NCBI GenBank assembly: GCA_934446355.1 | Contig: CAKSEC010000005.1 | Span: 62,001 to 126,000, forward strand | Direction: 5' to 3' | Source of the DNA: an uncultured Oscillospiraceae bacterium | Lineage (GTDB): Bacteria > Bacillota > Clostridia > Oscillospirales > Ruminococcaceae | Length of the DNA: 64,000 bases | Shown here: piece after piece, positions 1 through 8,189 of the stretch | How positions within the stretch are numbered: position 1 is the first letter of the stretch | Layout of the letters: every line of letters begins with the position of its first letter | The notes under the pieces: generated by a model | What the model was told of the DNA's origin: nothing | The model's input: the letters and a program-made list of their open reading frames with translations, nothing else | Databases searched by the model: none | Position numbers and translations under genes: made by a program

Positions 1-1210
1 AAACAGGACGCATAACGTCGTCGTTCTCATACTGAATAGAGGAGGTACGAACAGAGATAGCTGCAGCATAACGCTTGAATGTTTCAGGCAGCTTGTCGCA
101 GTAAAGAACCGTCATGTTGGGCTCAGGGGAGGGACCCATGTTTTCGAGGGTGTGCAGGAAACGGAAGTCGTTCTTTGTTACCATAGAACGGCCGTCCTGA
201 CCCTTACCGCCGATAGACAGGGTAGCCCATACCGGGTCGCCGGAGAACAGTTCGTTGTAAGAGGGGATACGTGCGAACTTGACCATTCTCAGCTTGAGTA
301 CGAGGTGGTCGATGAGTTCCTGAGCCTCAGCCTCGGTCAGAGTGCCGTTGTCGAGGTCACGCTTGATATAGATATCAAGGAATGTTGAGATACGGCCGAT
401 GGACATTGCTGCGCCGTTCTGGGTCTTGATTGCTGCGAGGTAGCCGAAGTATGTCCACTGAACAGCCTCTCTTGCGTTAGCTGCGGGCTTGGAGATATCG
501 CAGCCGTAGGAAGCAGCCATTACCTTCATCTGCTTGAGTGCGCGGATCTGGTCGGAAAGTTCCTCACGCTGACGGATAACGGAATCTCTCATCTTACCGT
601 TGCCGCAGTTTGCAAGGTCGTACTGCTTAGCTTCAACAAGTCTGTCGATACCGTAAAGAGCGATACGTCTGTAGTCGCCTACGATACGGCCTCTGCCGTA
701 TGTATCGGGCAGACCGGTGATGATCTTGTTCTTTCTTACTGCACGCATTTCAGGTGTGTATGCGTCGAAAACGCCCTGATTGTGAGTCTTGTGGTATTCT
801 GTGAATATCTTGTGCAGCTCAGGGTCGGGAGTGTAGCCGTATGTTGTGCAGGCTTCCTCAGCCATCTTGATACCGCCGAACGGCATGAACGCTCTCTTGA
901 GGGGCTTGTCTGTCTGCAGACCAACAACCTTTTCGAGGTCCTTCATCTCAGGGTCGATGTAGCCCGGCTCGTGGGAAGTGATACCGGAAACGATATGTGT
1001 ATCCATATCCAGAACGCCGCCCTTTGCGCGCTCCTCCTTCTGAAGCTGCTGCAGCTTGCCCCACAGCTTGTTGGTGGAATCTGCAGGACCCTGCAGGAAT
1101 GACTCGTCGCCGTCATAGGGTGTGTAGTTGTGCTGGATAAAATCGCGTGTGTTTATTTCTTCACGCCAAATGTCGCCCTTAAAGCCTTTCCATTGTTCGA
1201 AATTTGCCAT
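1..1210 (-). CDS. pflB: Formate C-acetyltransferase (pyruvate formate-lyase), N-terminal 403 residues
   Basis: This is the amino-terminal part of pyruvate formate-lyase, the cytoplasmic glycyl-radical enzyme that splits pyruvate plus CoA into acetyl-CoA and formate in anaerobic fermentation. The reading frame is open to the window edge. Recognisable family segments are GLPDTYGRGRIVGDYRR, the LTEAEAQELIDHLVLKLR helix, and GPSPEPNMTVLY followed by the SSIQYENDD stretch, which in E. coli PflB comes just before the catalytic Cys-Cys pair. The cysteine pair and the C-terminal glycyl-radical loop therefore lie beyond the edge and cannot be checked. The start ATG (1208-1210) follows a GGAGG site 9 nt upstream. 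It has its own promoter and a leader of about 130 nt. Identification is by direct recognition of sequence. Confidence 0.97.
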   Translation of the reverse strand, partial: MANFEQWKGFKGDIWREEINTRDFIQHNYTPYDGDESFLQGPADSTNKLWGKLQQLQKEERAKGGVLDMDTHIVSGITSHEPGYIDPEMKDLEKVVGLQTDKPLKRAFMPFGGIKMAEEACTTYGYTPDPELHKIFTEYHKTHNQGVFDAYTPEMRAVRKNKIITGLPDTYGRGRIVGDYRRIALYGIDRLVEAKQYDLANCGNGKMRDSVIRQREELSDQIRALKQMKVMAASYGCDISKPAANAREAVQWTYFGYLAAIKTQNGAAMSIGRISTFLDIYIKRDLDNGTLTEAEAQELIDHLVLKLRMVKFARIPSYNELFSGDPVWATLSIGGKGQDGRSMVTKNDFRFLHTLENMGPSPEPNMTVLYCDKLPETFKRYAAAISVRTSSIQYENDDVMRPV

Positions 1211-1617
1211 CTTTCTAATACCTCCATTAGTTCTCATGGGCATATTTTATTGACCTGCAACGGCCAAGTGCCGCAAAACTGTGCTGTTATGCGAAGTTTT
1301 GAGCCTGATTTGGGCAAAATGCACTCACCGTTCAGTCAACCTGTCAACATTATAACATATACAAGTCCTAAAGTCAAGAGTAATTTCTGATTTTACAAAA
1401 AAAATACTGACCTTGATTTAGAATTTACAGTGATTTTGAACGCTCAAACCACTATATATGGTAGTTAGCCTGAACGAACAAGTTGCGCGGACTAATCAAA
1501 ATATTCCAGCTATATGGCATATGTAATTTTCACAGCACAAATATATCATTTGCTACATAGCATTTTAGCTTAAATTCTGATAAAAAAATAACAATTTTTG
1601 TTCATCATACTTCCAGT
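1211..1617. other. Intergenic region upstream of pflB
   Basis: This AT-rich gap of about 400 bases holds the pflB leader (with a possible 7-bp CAAAACT/AGTTTTG hairpin around 1277-1303) and the pflB promoter. Near 1582-1602 a weak 5-bp AACAA/TTGTT hairpin followed on the minus strand by seven T could end the trmO transcript. I see no other gene in it. Confidence 0.6.
1349..1377 (-). promoter_or_regulatory. Sigma-A promoter of pflB
   Basis: On the minus strand TTGACT (1372-1377) and a perfect TATAAT (1349-1354) are separated by 17 bp. Transcription should start near 1342, leaving a leader of about 130 nt before pflB. Confidence 0.85.
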
Positions 1618-2301
1618 TTATCGACCGCAGACTATATTCGTGACAGTCAGCACCGCTCCGTCCACTGTAAAACTCACCTCATATCCCGCAAAACTCATCG
1701 TATAGCTGCGCAGCGGGTCTGAGATATATTGCGGGCGAGGGTCCTGCGCAAGAACTGCGATAAGCGCGCTGCGGCGTTCCTCAGGGAATTTCGCCGCCAT
1801 TGAAACTGGCAGCACGACATCTAGTACGCCCTCCTGCTGTGCGAGCGCAAAACCGTTCGCGGCTTCGGGGTGACTATCGACATAGGGAAGATATGGCTTG
1901 ATGTCATAAATCGGAGTTCCGTCCATCAGGTCCGCCCCCGACAGATGCAGAACTGTTCCGTCAGGTGTTCCGTGCTCAACGCTGTCAAGCCTGACGCAGC
2001 TAAGTCCGAGCGGGTTCGGGCGGAACGGCGAACGCGTTGCGAACACTCCCATGCGTGTATTACCGCCTAAGCGAGGGGGTCTGACTGTCGGGCTCCACCC
2101 GCTGCGGACAGCCTTGGAAAACTCCCATATCAGCCAGAGGTGGGAGAACTGCTCGATTCCCCTGAGCGCTTCTTCTACACGAAATTCAGGTTCAAAGACG
2201 AGCACTGAGTGCAGTTCGCTGACTAGCCCGCTCTGTCTGGGAATGCCGAATTTTTCAGGAAAATCCGTGCGTATATGGGCGATCTCCTTTAGCTGTATCA
2301 T
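1618..2301 (-). CDS. trmO: tRNA (adenine(37)-N6)-methyltransferase TrmO (TsaA/YaeB family)
   Basis: TrmO uses SAM to methylate t6A37 of certain tRNAs to m6t6A. The 227-residue length matches the E. coli protein (235). Family motifs visible are IAHIRTDFPEKFGIPRQSG at the N-terminus, FSHLWLIWEF near residue 55, and the hallmark ATRSPFRPNPLGLS near residue 90, which contributes to the SAM pocket. The C-terminal part (PRPQYISDPLRSYTMSFAGYEV) matches the small second domain. Start chosen at 2301, where AAGGAG lies 7 nt upstream. It is the last gene of the minus-strand run beginning near 5.9 kb and lies 39 bp after the GTPase-nuclease fusion. Sua5, which supplies the t6A precursor, is encoded at 42.5 kb. 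Confidence 0.93.
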   Translation of the reverse strand: MIQLKEIAHIRTDFPEKFGIPRQSGLVSELHSVLVFEPEFRVEEALRGIEQFSHLWLIWEFSKAVRSGWSPTVRPPRLGGNTRMGVFATRSPFRPNPLGLSCVRLDSVEHGTPDGTVLHLSGADLMDGTPIYDIKPYLPYVDSHPEAANGFALAQQEGVLDVVLPVSMAAKFPEERRSALIAVLAQDPRPQYISDPLRSYTMSFAGYEVSFTVDGAVLTVTNIVCGR

Positions 2302-2340
2302 TAGTTTCTCCTTATAAATTTACGATGGTTCGGCTGCGCT

Positions 2341-4905
2341 CTAGCTGTATTTCTCATCGATGAGTCTGCGCATTTCCTTTTCCGCTTCTGTGACCTCTGC
2401 GAGAAATTCTGACGCAGACACCCTGACCGCACCGTTTCCGAGTATTATTAGCTGCTCCACGCTGTCAGAGGTAGCCACTCTGACCCGATATTTGTGACCT
2501 AACTCATGCGCAGTTTTCTCAATATACATATCGGCGGTTTCCGCTTCTTTGGTATATACGACGGTGATGCCCATTTCCTTTTCTATCTCACGGTGAGTGC
2601 CCTTTACACGGTAGGCGTCAAATACCAGTATCAGGCGGCATTTCCTAAGCCCCTGATAGCTGCACAGTATGTTGATAAGGCGGTTTCGTGCCAAGTCGAG
2701 ATTCTCACGTGCGAGCCTGTTCAGTTCTTCCCAGCCGAAAATGATGTTATATCCGTCCACAAGCAGGTATTCTGGACCCTGAGGCGGCAGCGGCAGCTTC
2801 GGGATCTTTGGCTGAGGCGGCTTTTTCTCGGTGCGCATAGCCCTGCGCTCGTCACGGTCTATCTTGCCGTAGGTGCGCTCGAATATCTCCATCAGTTCCT
2901 TGTCGGTGGCTTCACGTTCACGGTAGGTCTGGCGGGGGATATCTGCGCTGTCCGGCTTGTTTGTGTCGGCTGTGACGCCGAATCTCAGACCGCTGTCCAC
3001 GTGCATTCTCGCAGGTGCTTCATTCCACGGCACAAGCACGCCCGCACCATGTGAGCAGAACACGCTGTCTGCGGTATTCTCGATATCTGCGTCGCAGTCG
3101 TAGCCGATGGCGGCTATGACCTCATCGGCGTTGTGGCAGGGGAAATAGCCTTTGAGCGTGCAGCTGAGCCTGCCTTTTCCTCTGGTGTAGCCAGTCACCT
3201 CCGACTGGTAGTCACGCAGTTCTGATACTGGCGCGCTGCCCGCTATCACTGTATCTTCGCCGTCTGTCTGCGGCGGCTGTATTTCGCCGCTCATTCGCTG
3301 CAGGTCGGTCATGGCGCGTCCGGTGTATTCCTGCGGGACGGACAGCCGGAAATCGTACCACGGCTCAAGCAGCACCGATTCAGCCGAACGCAGTCCCTGC
3401 CTTACCGCACGGTAGGTAGCCTGCCGGAAATCACCGCCCTCGGTGTGCTTGATATGCGCCTTTCCTGCGGCGACGGTTATCTTCATATCTGTGATAGGCG
3501 AGCCGGTGAGCACGCCGACATGAGTTTTTTCTTCAAGATGGGTGAGTATCAGCCGCTGCCAGTTGATGTCGAGGTCGTCCTTGCGGCAATCTGCAGCGAA
3601 ATGCAGCCCGCTGCCGCGCTCGGCAGGCTCCATCAGCAGATGTACCTCGGCGTAGTGCCGAAGCGGCTCGTAGTGACCTACGCCCTCGACCGGTGCGGCT
3701 ATCGTTTCCTTATATGCGATACTGCCGTGGTCAAATTCCGCTTCCATGCCGAAGCGCTCCTTTATGACGCTTTTCAGGACTTCTAGCTGTATCTCGCCCA
3801 TCAGTCGGACGTGTATCTCTTTCAGCTGCTCGTTCCATTCAATGTGCAGCATAGGGTCCTCGTCGGACAGCGTGTGCAGCTTCGTCAGCGCAGAGGGGAT
3901 ATCCGTGCCGTCCGGCAGAGATAATCTGTATGTCAGCACTGGTTCGAGAAGCGGCGCAGCGCAGCCTGCCTGCGTGCCCAGCCCATCTCCCGCTGAAAGC
4001 GAGGTTATACCGGTGACGGCGCACAGAGTGCCTGCCGGCGCTTCGTCAACAGCAGTGAACTTCGCTCCGGAATATATCCTTATCTGGTTGACTTTTTCTG
4101 GCTTTCCGCCGCAGTCGATGACGCTCCTGACCCTGAGAGAGCCGCCGGTTATCTTAATGTGCGTGAGCCGTGCGCCGGAATCGTCGGCGGATATCTTGTA
4201 CACGACTGCGCCGAGCTCCTGCGTTTCGGCGGGCTGCAGCGTGAATCTTCCGAGCGCGTCGAGAAGTGCGTCAACGCCTTTCAGCTTCAGCGCAGAGCCG
4301 AAATACACCGGAAAAAGTTCCCTGTCCGCTATTGCAGAGGAAATGAGCCCGTCTGGAATATCGCCCGAATCAAGGTAGCTGTTCATCATGTCCTCGCTGC
4401 ATTCGGCAAGCTTTTCGAGCAGTTCTTCGCGGTCTGCGGACATATCGGCGCAGCACGGCGACAGCTTCCGGCTCAGTTCGGAGGTCAGCGTGTCCCTGTC
4501 GAAATGCGAGATGTCCATTTTGTTCACGAAGATGAACGTTGGGACAGAGTACCTTTTCAGAAGCCGCCAGAGCGTTTCCGTGTGGCTTTGCACGCCGTCT
4601 GTGCCGCTTATCACAAGTATCGCATAGTCAAGCACACGCAGCGCACGTTCCATCTCAGCGGAGAGGTCTGCGTGTCCCGGCGTGTCGAGCAGGGTGTACT
4701 CATCGCCGCCGAGCCGCATTACCGCCTGCTTTGAAAAGATGGTAATTCCGCGGCTGCGCTCAAGCGGGTCGGTGTCGAGAAAGGCGTCCTTGTGGTCCAC
4801 TCTGCCAAGCTTTCTCAGCGCCCCCGATGAATAGAGCATGGCTTCGGACAGCGTGGTCTTTCCTGCATCGACGTGGGCGGTCATGCCTATAACTATTCGC
4901 TTCAT
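2341..4905 (-). CDS. TetM-like translational GTPase fused to a Rae1/YacP-type NYN endoribonuclease
   Basis: An 854-residue two-part protein. Residues 1 to about 640 form an EF-G/TetM-like ribosomal-protection GTPase: G1 AHVDAGKTT (residues 10-18), switch RGIT, G3 DTPGH, G4 NKMD, followed by EF-G-like domains II-V. After a proline-rich linker (PKIPKLPLPPQGPEY) the last roughly 160 residues closely resemble Bacillus Rae1/YacP, a nuclease that cuts mRNA in the ribosomal A site. The acidic residues in LLVDGYN, VFDAYRVKG and VATSD are all present, as is the KEAETAD stretch. TetM removes tetracycline from the A site, so both halves belong to proteins that act there. Start at 4905 is set by AGGAG 5 nt upstream; an upstream in-frame ATG is rejected. 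The gene follows an attenuator-like hairpin. Its role in resistance or rescue is unproven. Confidence 0.85.
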   Translation of the reverse strand: MKRIVIGMTAHVDAGKTTLSEAMLYSSGALRKLGRVDHKDAFLDTDPLERSRGITIFSKQAVMRLGGDEYTLLDTPGHADLSAEMERALRVLDYAILVISGTDGVQSHTETLWRLLKRYSVPTFIFVNKMDISHFDRDTLTSELSRKLSPCCADMSADREELLEKLAECSEDMMNSYLDSGDIPDGLISSAIADRELFPVYFGSALKLKGVDALLDALGRFTLQPAETQELGAVVYKISADDSGARLTHIKITGGSLRVRSVIDCGGKPEKVNQIRIYSGAKFTAVDEAPAGTLCAVTGITSLSAGDGLGTQAGCAAPLLEPVLTYRLSLPDGTDIPSALTKLHTLSDEDPMLHIEWNEQLKEIHVRLMGEIQLEVLKSVIKERFGMEAEFDHGSIAYKETIAAPVEGVGHYEPLRHYAEVHLLMEPAERGSGLHFAADCRKDDLDINWQRLILTHLEEKTHVGVLTGSPITDMKITVAAGKAHIKHTEGGDFRQATYRAVRQGLRSAESVLLEPWYDFRLSVPQEYTGRAMTDLQRMSGEIQPPQTDGEDTVIAGSAPVSELRDYQSEVTGYTRGKGRLSCTLKGYFPCHNADEVIAAIGYDCDADIENTADSVFCSHGAGVLVPWNEAPARMHVDSGLRFGVTADTNKPDSADIPRQTYREREATDKELMEIFERTYGKIDRDERRAMRTEKKPPQPKIPKLPLPPQGPEYLLVDGYNIIFGWEELNRLARENLDLARNRLINILCSYQGLRKCRLILVFDAYRVKGTHREIEKEMGITVVYTKEAETADMYIEKTAHELGHKYRVRVATSDSVEQLIILGNGAVRVSASEFLAEVTEAEKEMRRLIDEKYS

Positions 4906-4930
4906 AGCTTCTCCTGTTGGTGAAAAGTTG

Positions 4931-4965
4931 AAAAAGTGCGCCGCAGTCGATTCGGTGCGGCGCAC
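4931..4965 (-). terminator. Terminator or attenuator between the acpS-like gene and the GTPase-nuclease gene
   Basis: A perfect 10-bp GC-rich stem (GTGCGCCGCA, 4936-4945, with 4956-4965) is followed on the minus strand by TTTTTC. It begins 8 bp after the acpS-like stop and ends about 25 nt before the GTPase start, leaving no room for a separate promoter. Read-through would be needed to express the downstream gene. Confidence 0.8.
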
Positions 4966-4972
4966 ATTCTGG

Positions 4973-5350
4973 TTATCTGCTGATTATCACTGTGGCAGTG
5001 GCGTATTCCTTGGAATGTGCAACGGACAGCGAGAACACGTATCTTTCACGCTCTTCGAGCATTTTCGCCCTGCCTGTGGTGATTATAAACGGCGAGCCGA
5101 GCCTGTCCCGAAGCACTGAGATCTCCTGAGGCCTGATTATGCGGAAGCCTGTGCCGCACGCCTTTGCAAAGGCTATCTTGGCGCAGTAGTTCTCGGCGAT
5201 GAGGTCAGTGGACAGCTTGTGGCTGACAAGAAAGCGTATCTCGTCAGCGGAAAAGTAGTTTGCTAGGAACTTTGGATTTCTGGCGGCACGGCGGATACGC
5301 TTCATCTCAATGATACTCGTGCCGACGCGTATAAAAGTATTTGATGTCAT
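4973..5350 (-). CDS. Holo-ACP synthase (AcpS)-like protein with altered metal-site residues
   Basis: A 125-residue protein of the AcpS family, the trimeric enzymes that transfer 4'-phosphopantetheine from CoA to acyl carrier protein. Alignment by eye with B. subtilis AcpS is continuous: VGTSIIEMKRI with GIGLDITELKRI, ENYCAKIAFAKACGTG with AGRFAAKEAFSKAFGTG, and FSLSVAHSKEYATATVI with VHVSITHTKEYAAAQVV. Two Mg2+-coordinating residues are changed: the Asp of the first motif is Ser (codon AGT) and the Glu of KEA is Ile (codon ATA). The CoA-contacting SxSHSKEYA segment is kept. Start ATG overlaps the upstream stop as ATGA, so the two genes are translationally coupled. It may be inactive or regulatory; whether the genome has a second normal AcpS is unknown. 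Confidence 0.8.
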   Translation of the reverse strand: MTSNTFIRVGTSIIEMKRIRRAARNPKFLANYFSADEIRFLVSHKLSTDLIAENYCAKIAFAKACGTGFRIIRPQEISVLRDRLGSPFIITTGRAKMLEERERYVFSLSVAHSKEYATATVIISR

Positions 5351-5856
5351 TGTTTTCTGAGCTTTACACGCAGGACATTCGGCAGTTCCTGAGTGATTGC
5401 CTCCCTGATTTTTTCGTTCGGGTTAAATATCAGCTTGACCCTGCCATAGTCGCTGTTGTTCACGACGAGGTAGTATGCGTCGCTTTCGGTGCCGGTGTAT
5501 GCGTGGACAGTGACGTCTGCGCTGACGCTGTTGTCGGCGGAATAGGGCGCAAAGTCCTCAGCAGAGGAAATGTCGAGCGTTATCATGCGTTTGCGCTTGC
5601 GCCTGCCGATTATCTTGTCAATGTCTATCTCGTTGTTGGTGACGATGTATTCGTACTCCACGCCAAAGCTGCTCATCAGCCATACGCCTGCGCCGAGCAC
5701 TGCGACTGCCAGGATCACCATGGTGAACATACCCTGCATTGCAAGATACATAAAAAATGAAGCGATGATAAGCGCCGCTGCGGAGATGAGTATTTTCCGT
5801 GCGGTATCTGCGCCGGTCCGCTTTTTTTCGACAAGCTGTTCTGCAATATTATCCAT
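5347..5856 (-). CDS. Hypothetical two-pass membrane protein
   Basis: I do not recognise a function. The 169-residue protein has a short charged N-terminus, two adjacent membrane helices (about residues 22-41 and 44-63), and a cytoplasmic C-terminal domain beginning EYEYIVTNNEIDIDKI with a basic RRKRKR patch near residue 85. It resembles the uncharacterised small membrane proteins often found in Clostridia, in which a beta-rich PH-like domain follows two helices, but I cannot assign the family firmly. Start 5856 was preferred over a codon 51 nt upstream because GGAG lies 6 nt before it. It is the first gene of the minus operon, and its stop overlaps the acpS-like start by 4 bp. Confidence 0.75.
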   Translation of the reverse strand: MDNIAEQLVEKKRTGADTARKILISAAALIIASFFMYLAMQGMFTMVILAVAVLGAGVWLMSSFGVEYEYIVTNNEIDIDKIIGRRKRKRMITLDISSAEDFAPYSADNSVSADVTVHAYTGTESDAYYLVVNNSDYGRVKLIFNPNEKIREAITQELPNVLRVKLRKQ

Positions 5857-5925
5857 TAGTTGCTCCTTGTTGATTGTTCTGCGTTTTTCATTACGGAATG
5901 ACCGCATTCTATATGCAATGATAAA

Positions 5926-5954
5926 ATTATATCACAAATGCTCTAAAAAATCAA
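5926..5954 (-). promoter_or_regulatory. Sigma-A promoter of the membrane protein / acpS-like operon
   Basis: TTGATT (5949-5954) and TATAAT (5926-5931) on the minus strand with a 17-bp spacer. It diverges from the proBA promoter. Confidence 0.8.
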
Positions 5955-6036
5955 TAGTGTTTTTATACAAATCGCATAATTTTCGGGGCAAAAGTCAGAA
6001 GTTTTTATAATCACTTAAAAAAATTGAAGATATATG

Positions 6037-6065
6037 TTGCAATTCCCTGAACATTTTGGTATAAT
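6037..6065 (+). promoter_or_regulatory. Sigma-A promoter of proBA
   Basis: TTGCAA (6037-6042) and TATAAT (6060-6065), spacer 17 bp, predicted start near 6072, about 57 nt before the proB ATG. Confidence 0.82.
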
Positions 6066-6128
6066 ATAAACTGTACGTTTATATTCAGGTGCGGCAGAAC
6101 TGCTCAGCGCCGGAAAGAGGGCTTGAAA

Positions 6129-6917
6129 ATGTCCCATTTTGAGAATAAGAAAAGAATAGTAATAAAGGTTGGAAGCTCCACGCTTGCCTACCCGACAGGT
6201 CACTTAAATATAAGGAAGTGCCAGCACCTTATCGAGGTGATGTCCGATATCAGGAACTCCGGCAGGGAAGTGATATTCGTGACCTCTGGCGCGCAGGGCG
6301 TCGGCGCGGCGCAGGCGGGGCTGCCATGCAAGCCAACGGATATGCCGGGAAAGCAGGCATGCGCAGCGATAGGTCAGTCGGAGCTGATGACTTTCTACAG
6401 CGAAACGTTTGGAAAATACAACCACACGGTCGCTCAGCTGCTGCTGACCCGTGACGTTATCTCAAACAAGGAGCGCAAGACAAATGTTATAAATACATTC
6501 AACCGTCTGTTTGAGATGGGCGTTATCCCGATAATCAATGCAAATGACGCAATTTCGATAAAGCAGCTTGATTTTGACGAGAACGACACGCTTTCCGCAA
6601 TTGTCGCTTCTTTGTGCGACGCAGACCTGCTCATCATGCTGACAGACGTTGACGGACTGTATGACGGCGACCCAAAGAAGCCCGGCTCAAAGCTTATCCC
6701 GGTGGTGGAGAAAATTACTCCCGAACTCATCTCTGCGGCGCAGGGAGCAGGCAGTGCTCTGGGCACGGGCGGAATGCTGACCAAGCTTGAGGCTGCTCAG
6801 ATAGCCACGGAAGCCGGAATAGATACGGTCATAATCGGCAACCACGATCCCGACCTGCTTTATGAGCTTTTCGAGGGCGAGCCGGTTTGTACATACTTTA
6901 AGGCAGTAACTGACTGA
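6129..6917 (+). CDS. proB: Glutamate 5-kinase
   Basis: The first enzyme of proline synthesis phosphorylates glutamate at the gamma carboxyl with ATP. The amino-acid-kinase fold is clear: VIKVGSSTLA (about residue 10), VTSGAQGVGAAQAG (about residue 46), NANDAISI, and TDVDGLYDGDPK with the downstream GTGGMLTKLEAA. At 262 residues it lacks the C-terminal PUA domain of the E. coli enzyme (367 residues), a short form common in Firmicutes. ATG 6129 is preferred over a TTG two codons earlier because AGAGGG lies 7 nt before the ATG but almost touches the TTG. It forms an operon with proA, 13 bp downstream. Confidence 0.95.
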   Translation: MSHFENKKRIVIKVGSSTLAYPTGHLNIRKCQHLIEVMSDIRNSGREVIFVTSGAQGVGAAQAGLPCKPTDMPGKQACAAIGQSELMTFYSETFGKYNHTVAQLLLTRDVISNKERKTNVINTFNRLFEMGVIPIINANDAISIKQLDFDENDTLSAIVASLCDADLLIMLTDVDGLYDGDPKKPGSKLIPVVEKITPELISAAQGAGSALGTGGMLTKLEAAQIATEAGIDTVIIGNHDPDLLYELFEGEPVCTYFKAVTD

Positions 6918-6930
6918 ACGAGGTAACATT

Positions 6931-8175
6931 ATGGAATATATCGAACAACTGGGCGTAAACGCCAAGGGCGCAGAGTCCGAGGTCACTGCGATGAGCACCG
7001 TCAAGAAGAACGAGGTGCTCTCTGCGATAGCCGATGCGCTGCGCTCCCACATAACAGAGATAATCGGCGCGAACAAGCTGGACATCGAAGCCGCACGCAC
7101 CAACGGAATGTCCGAGGCGATGATAGATCGCCTGACCCTCACCGAAGCCAGAATAATGGGCATGGCAGAGGGCGTTGACAAGGTGGTATCGCTCCCCGAC
7201 CCTATCGGAGAGGTGATAGGCGGCGGCGACCTGCCGAACGGGCTGAGCATTGTGAAGAAGCGTGTTCCGATGGGTACTATCGGAATTATATTCGAGTCAC
7301 GCCCGAACGTTACGGTTGACGCAGCGGTGCTGTGCTTCAAGGCGGGCAATACTGTGATACTCAGGGGCGGCAGCGACGCAATAAATTCTAACAAGGCGCT
7401 TGTCGGGCTTATGCGCAGGGCGCTTTCCGACTGCGGCTGCAATGAGAATGCAGTTCAGCTTGTCGAGGATACGACCCACGAAACCGCTAATGCGATGATG
7501 AAGCTGAATAAATACATTGACCTGCTTATTCCGAGGGGCAGCGGCAGGCTTATACAGTCGGTCATTCAGAACGCCACAGTGCCTGTGATTCAGACCGGCG
7601 AGGGCAACTGCCACGTATACGTGGACGAAAGCGCAGATATCGCAATGGCAGTCGAGATAATCAACAATGCCAAGACCCAGCGCCCGTCGGTATGCAATGC
7701 GATAGAAAACATACTGGTTCATGAAAATGTGGCGCCGGCGCTTTTCAAAGGTCTTGAGGAAAAGTGGCACGGACGTGTCGCTATACGTGGCGACGAAGCG
7801 ACGGCAAAGCTTATCGAGGTCGAGAAGATAGCCGATGAAACCGATTATGCGACAGAGTTCCTTGATTACAGATTATCATCAAAGGTCGTAAAGAACATCG
7901 ACGAGGCAATAGAGCACATCAACCGCTACGGCACTAAGCACAGCGAGTGTATCGTGACGGAGAGCCTGCGCTCAGCTGAACTGTTCCAGCAGCGTATCGA
8001 CGCCGCGGCAGTCTATGTGAACGCAAGCACGAGATTCACGGACGGCTTTGAATTCGGCCTCGGCGCAGAGATAGGCATTTCCACGCAGAAGCTTCACGCA
8101 AGAGGGCCCATGGGGCTTGAATCGCTGACGACCTATAAATATCTGGTAAACGGCAGCGGTCAGATACGTCCCTAA
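6931..8175 (+). CDS. proA: Glutamate-5-semialdehyde dehydrogenase (gamma-glutamyl phosphate reductase)
   Basis: Reduces gamma-glutamyl phosphate to glutamate semialdehyde with NADPH, the second step of proline synthesis after ProB. The 414-residue length is standard. Visible landmarks are KRVPMGTIGIIFESRPNVTVD (about residue 110), LRGGSDAINSN, PRGSGRLI (about residue 201), and the catalytic cysteine in TQRPSVCNAIEN (about residue 255). The C-terminal FTDGFEFGLGAEIGISTQ and ARGPMGLESLTTYKY are diagnostic. It has an AGGT-type ribosome site and is co-transcribed with proB. No proC is present in the window. Confidence 0.96.
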   Translation: MEYIEQLGVNAKGAESEVTAMSTVKKNEVLSAIADALRSHITEIIGANKLDIEAARTNGMSEAMIDRLTLTEARIMGMAEGVDKVVSLPDPIGEVIGGGDLPNGLSIVKKRVPMGTIGIIFESRPNVTVDAAVLCFKAGNTVILRGGSDAINSNKALVGLMRRALSDCGCNENAVQLVEDTTHETANAMMKLNKYIDLLIPRGSGRLIQSVIQNATVPVIQTGEGNCHVYVDESADIAMAVEIINNAKTQRPSVCNAIENILVHENVAPALFKGLEEKWHGRVAIRGDEATAKLIEVEKIADETDYATEFLDYRLSSKVVKNIDEAIEHINRYGTKHSECIVTESLRSAELFQQRIDAAAVYVNASTRFTDGFEFGLGAEIGISTQKLHARGPMGLESLTTYKYLVNGSGQIRP

Positions 8176-8189
8176 GCAAAGAGGTAAAT

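Noticed and set aside
782..1390. Plus-strand open frames opposite pflB and its leader
   Set aside because: The minus-strand reading is a clear pyruvate formate-lyase up to 1210, and the remaining part has no ribosome site.
2341..4905. Acquired tetracycline-resistance gene
   Set aside because: No mobile-element genes flank it, it has a C-terminal nuclease not found in tet(M)/tet(O)/tet(W), and it sits within a housekeeping gene run; a resident translation factor is more likely.
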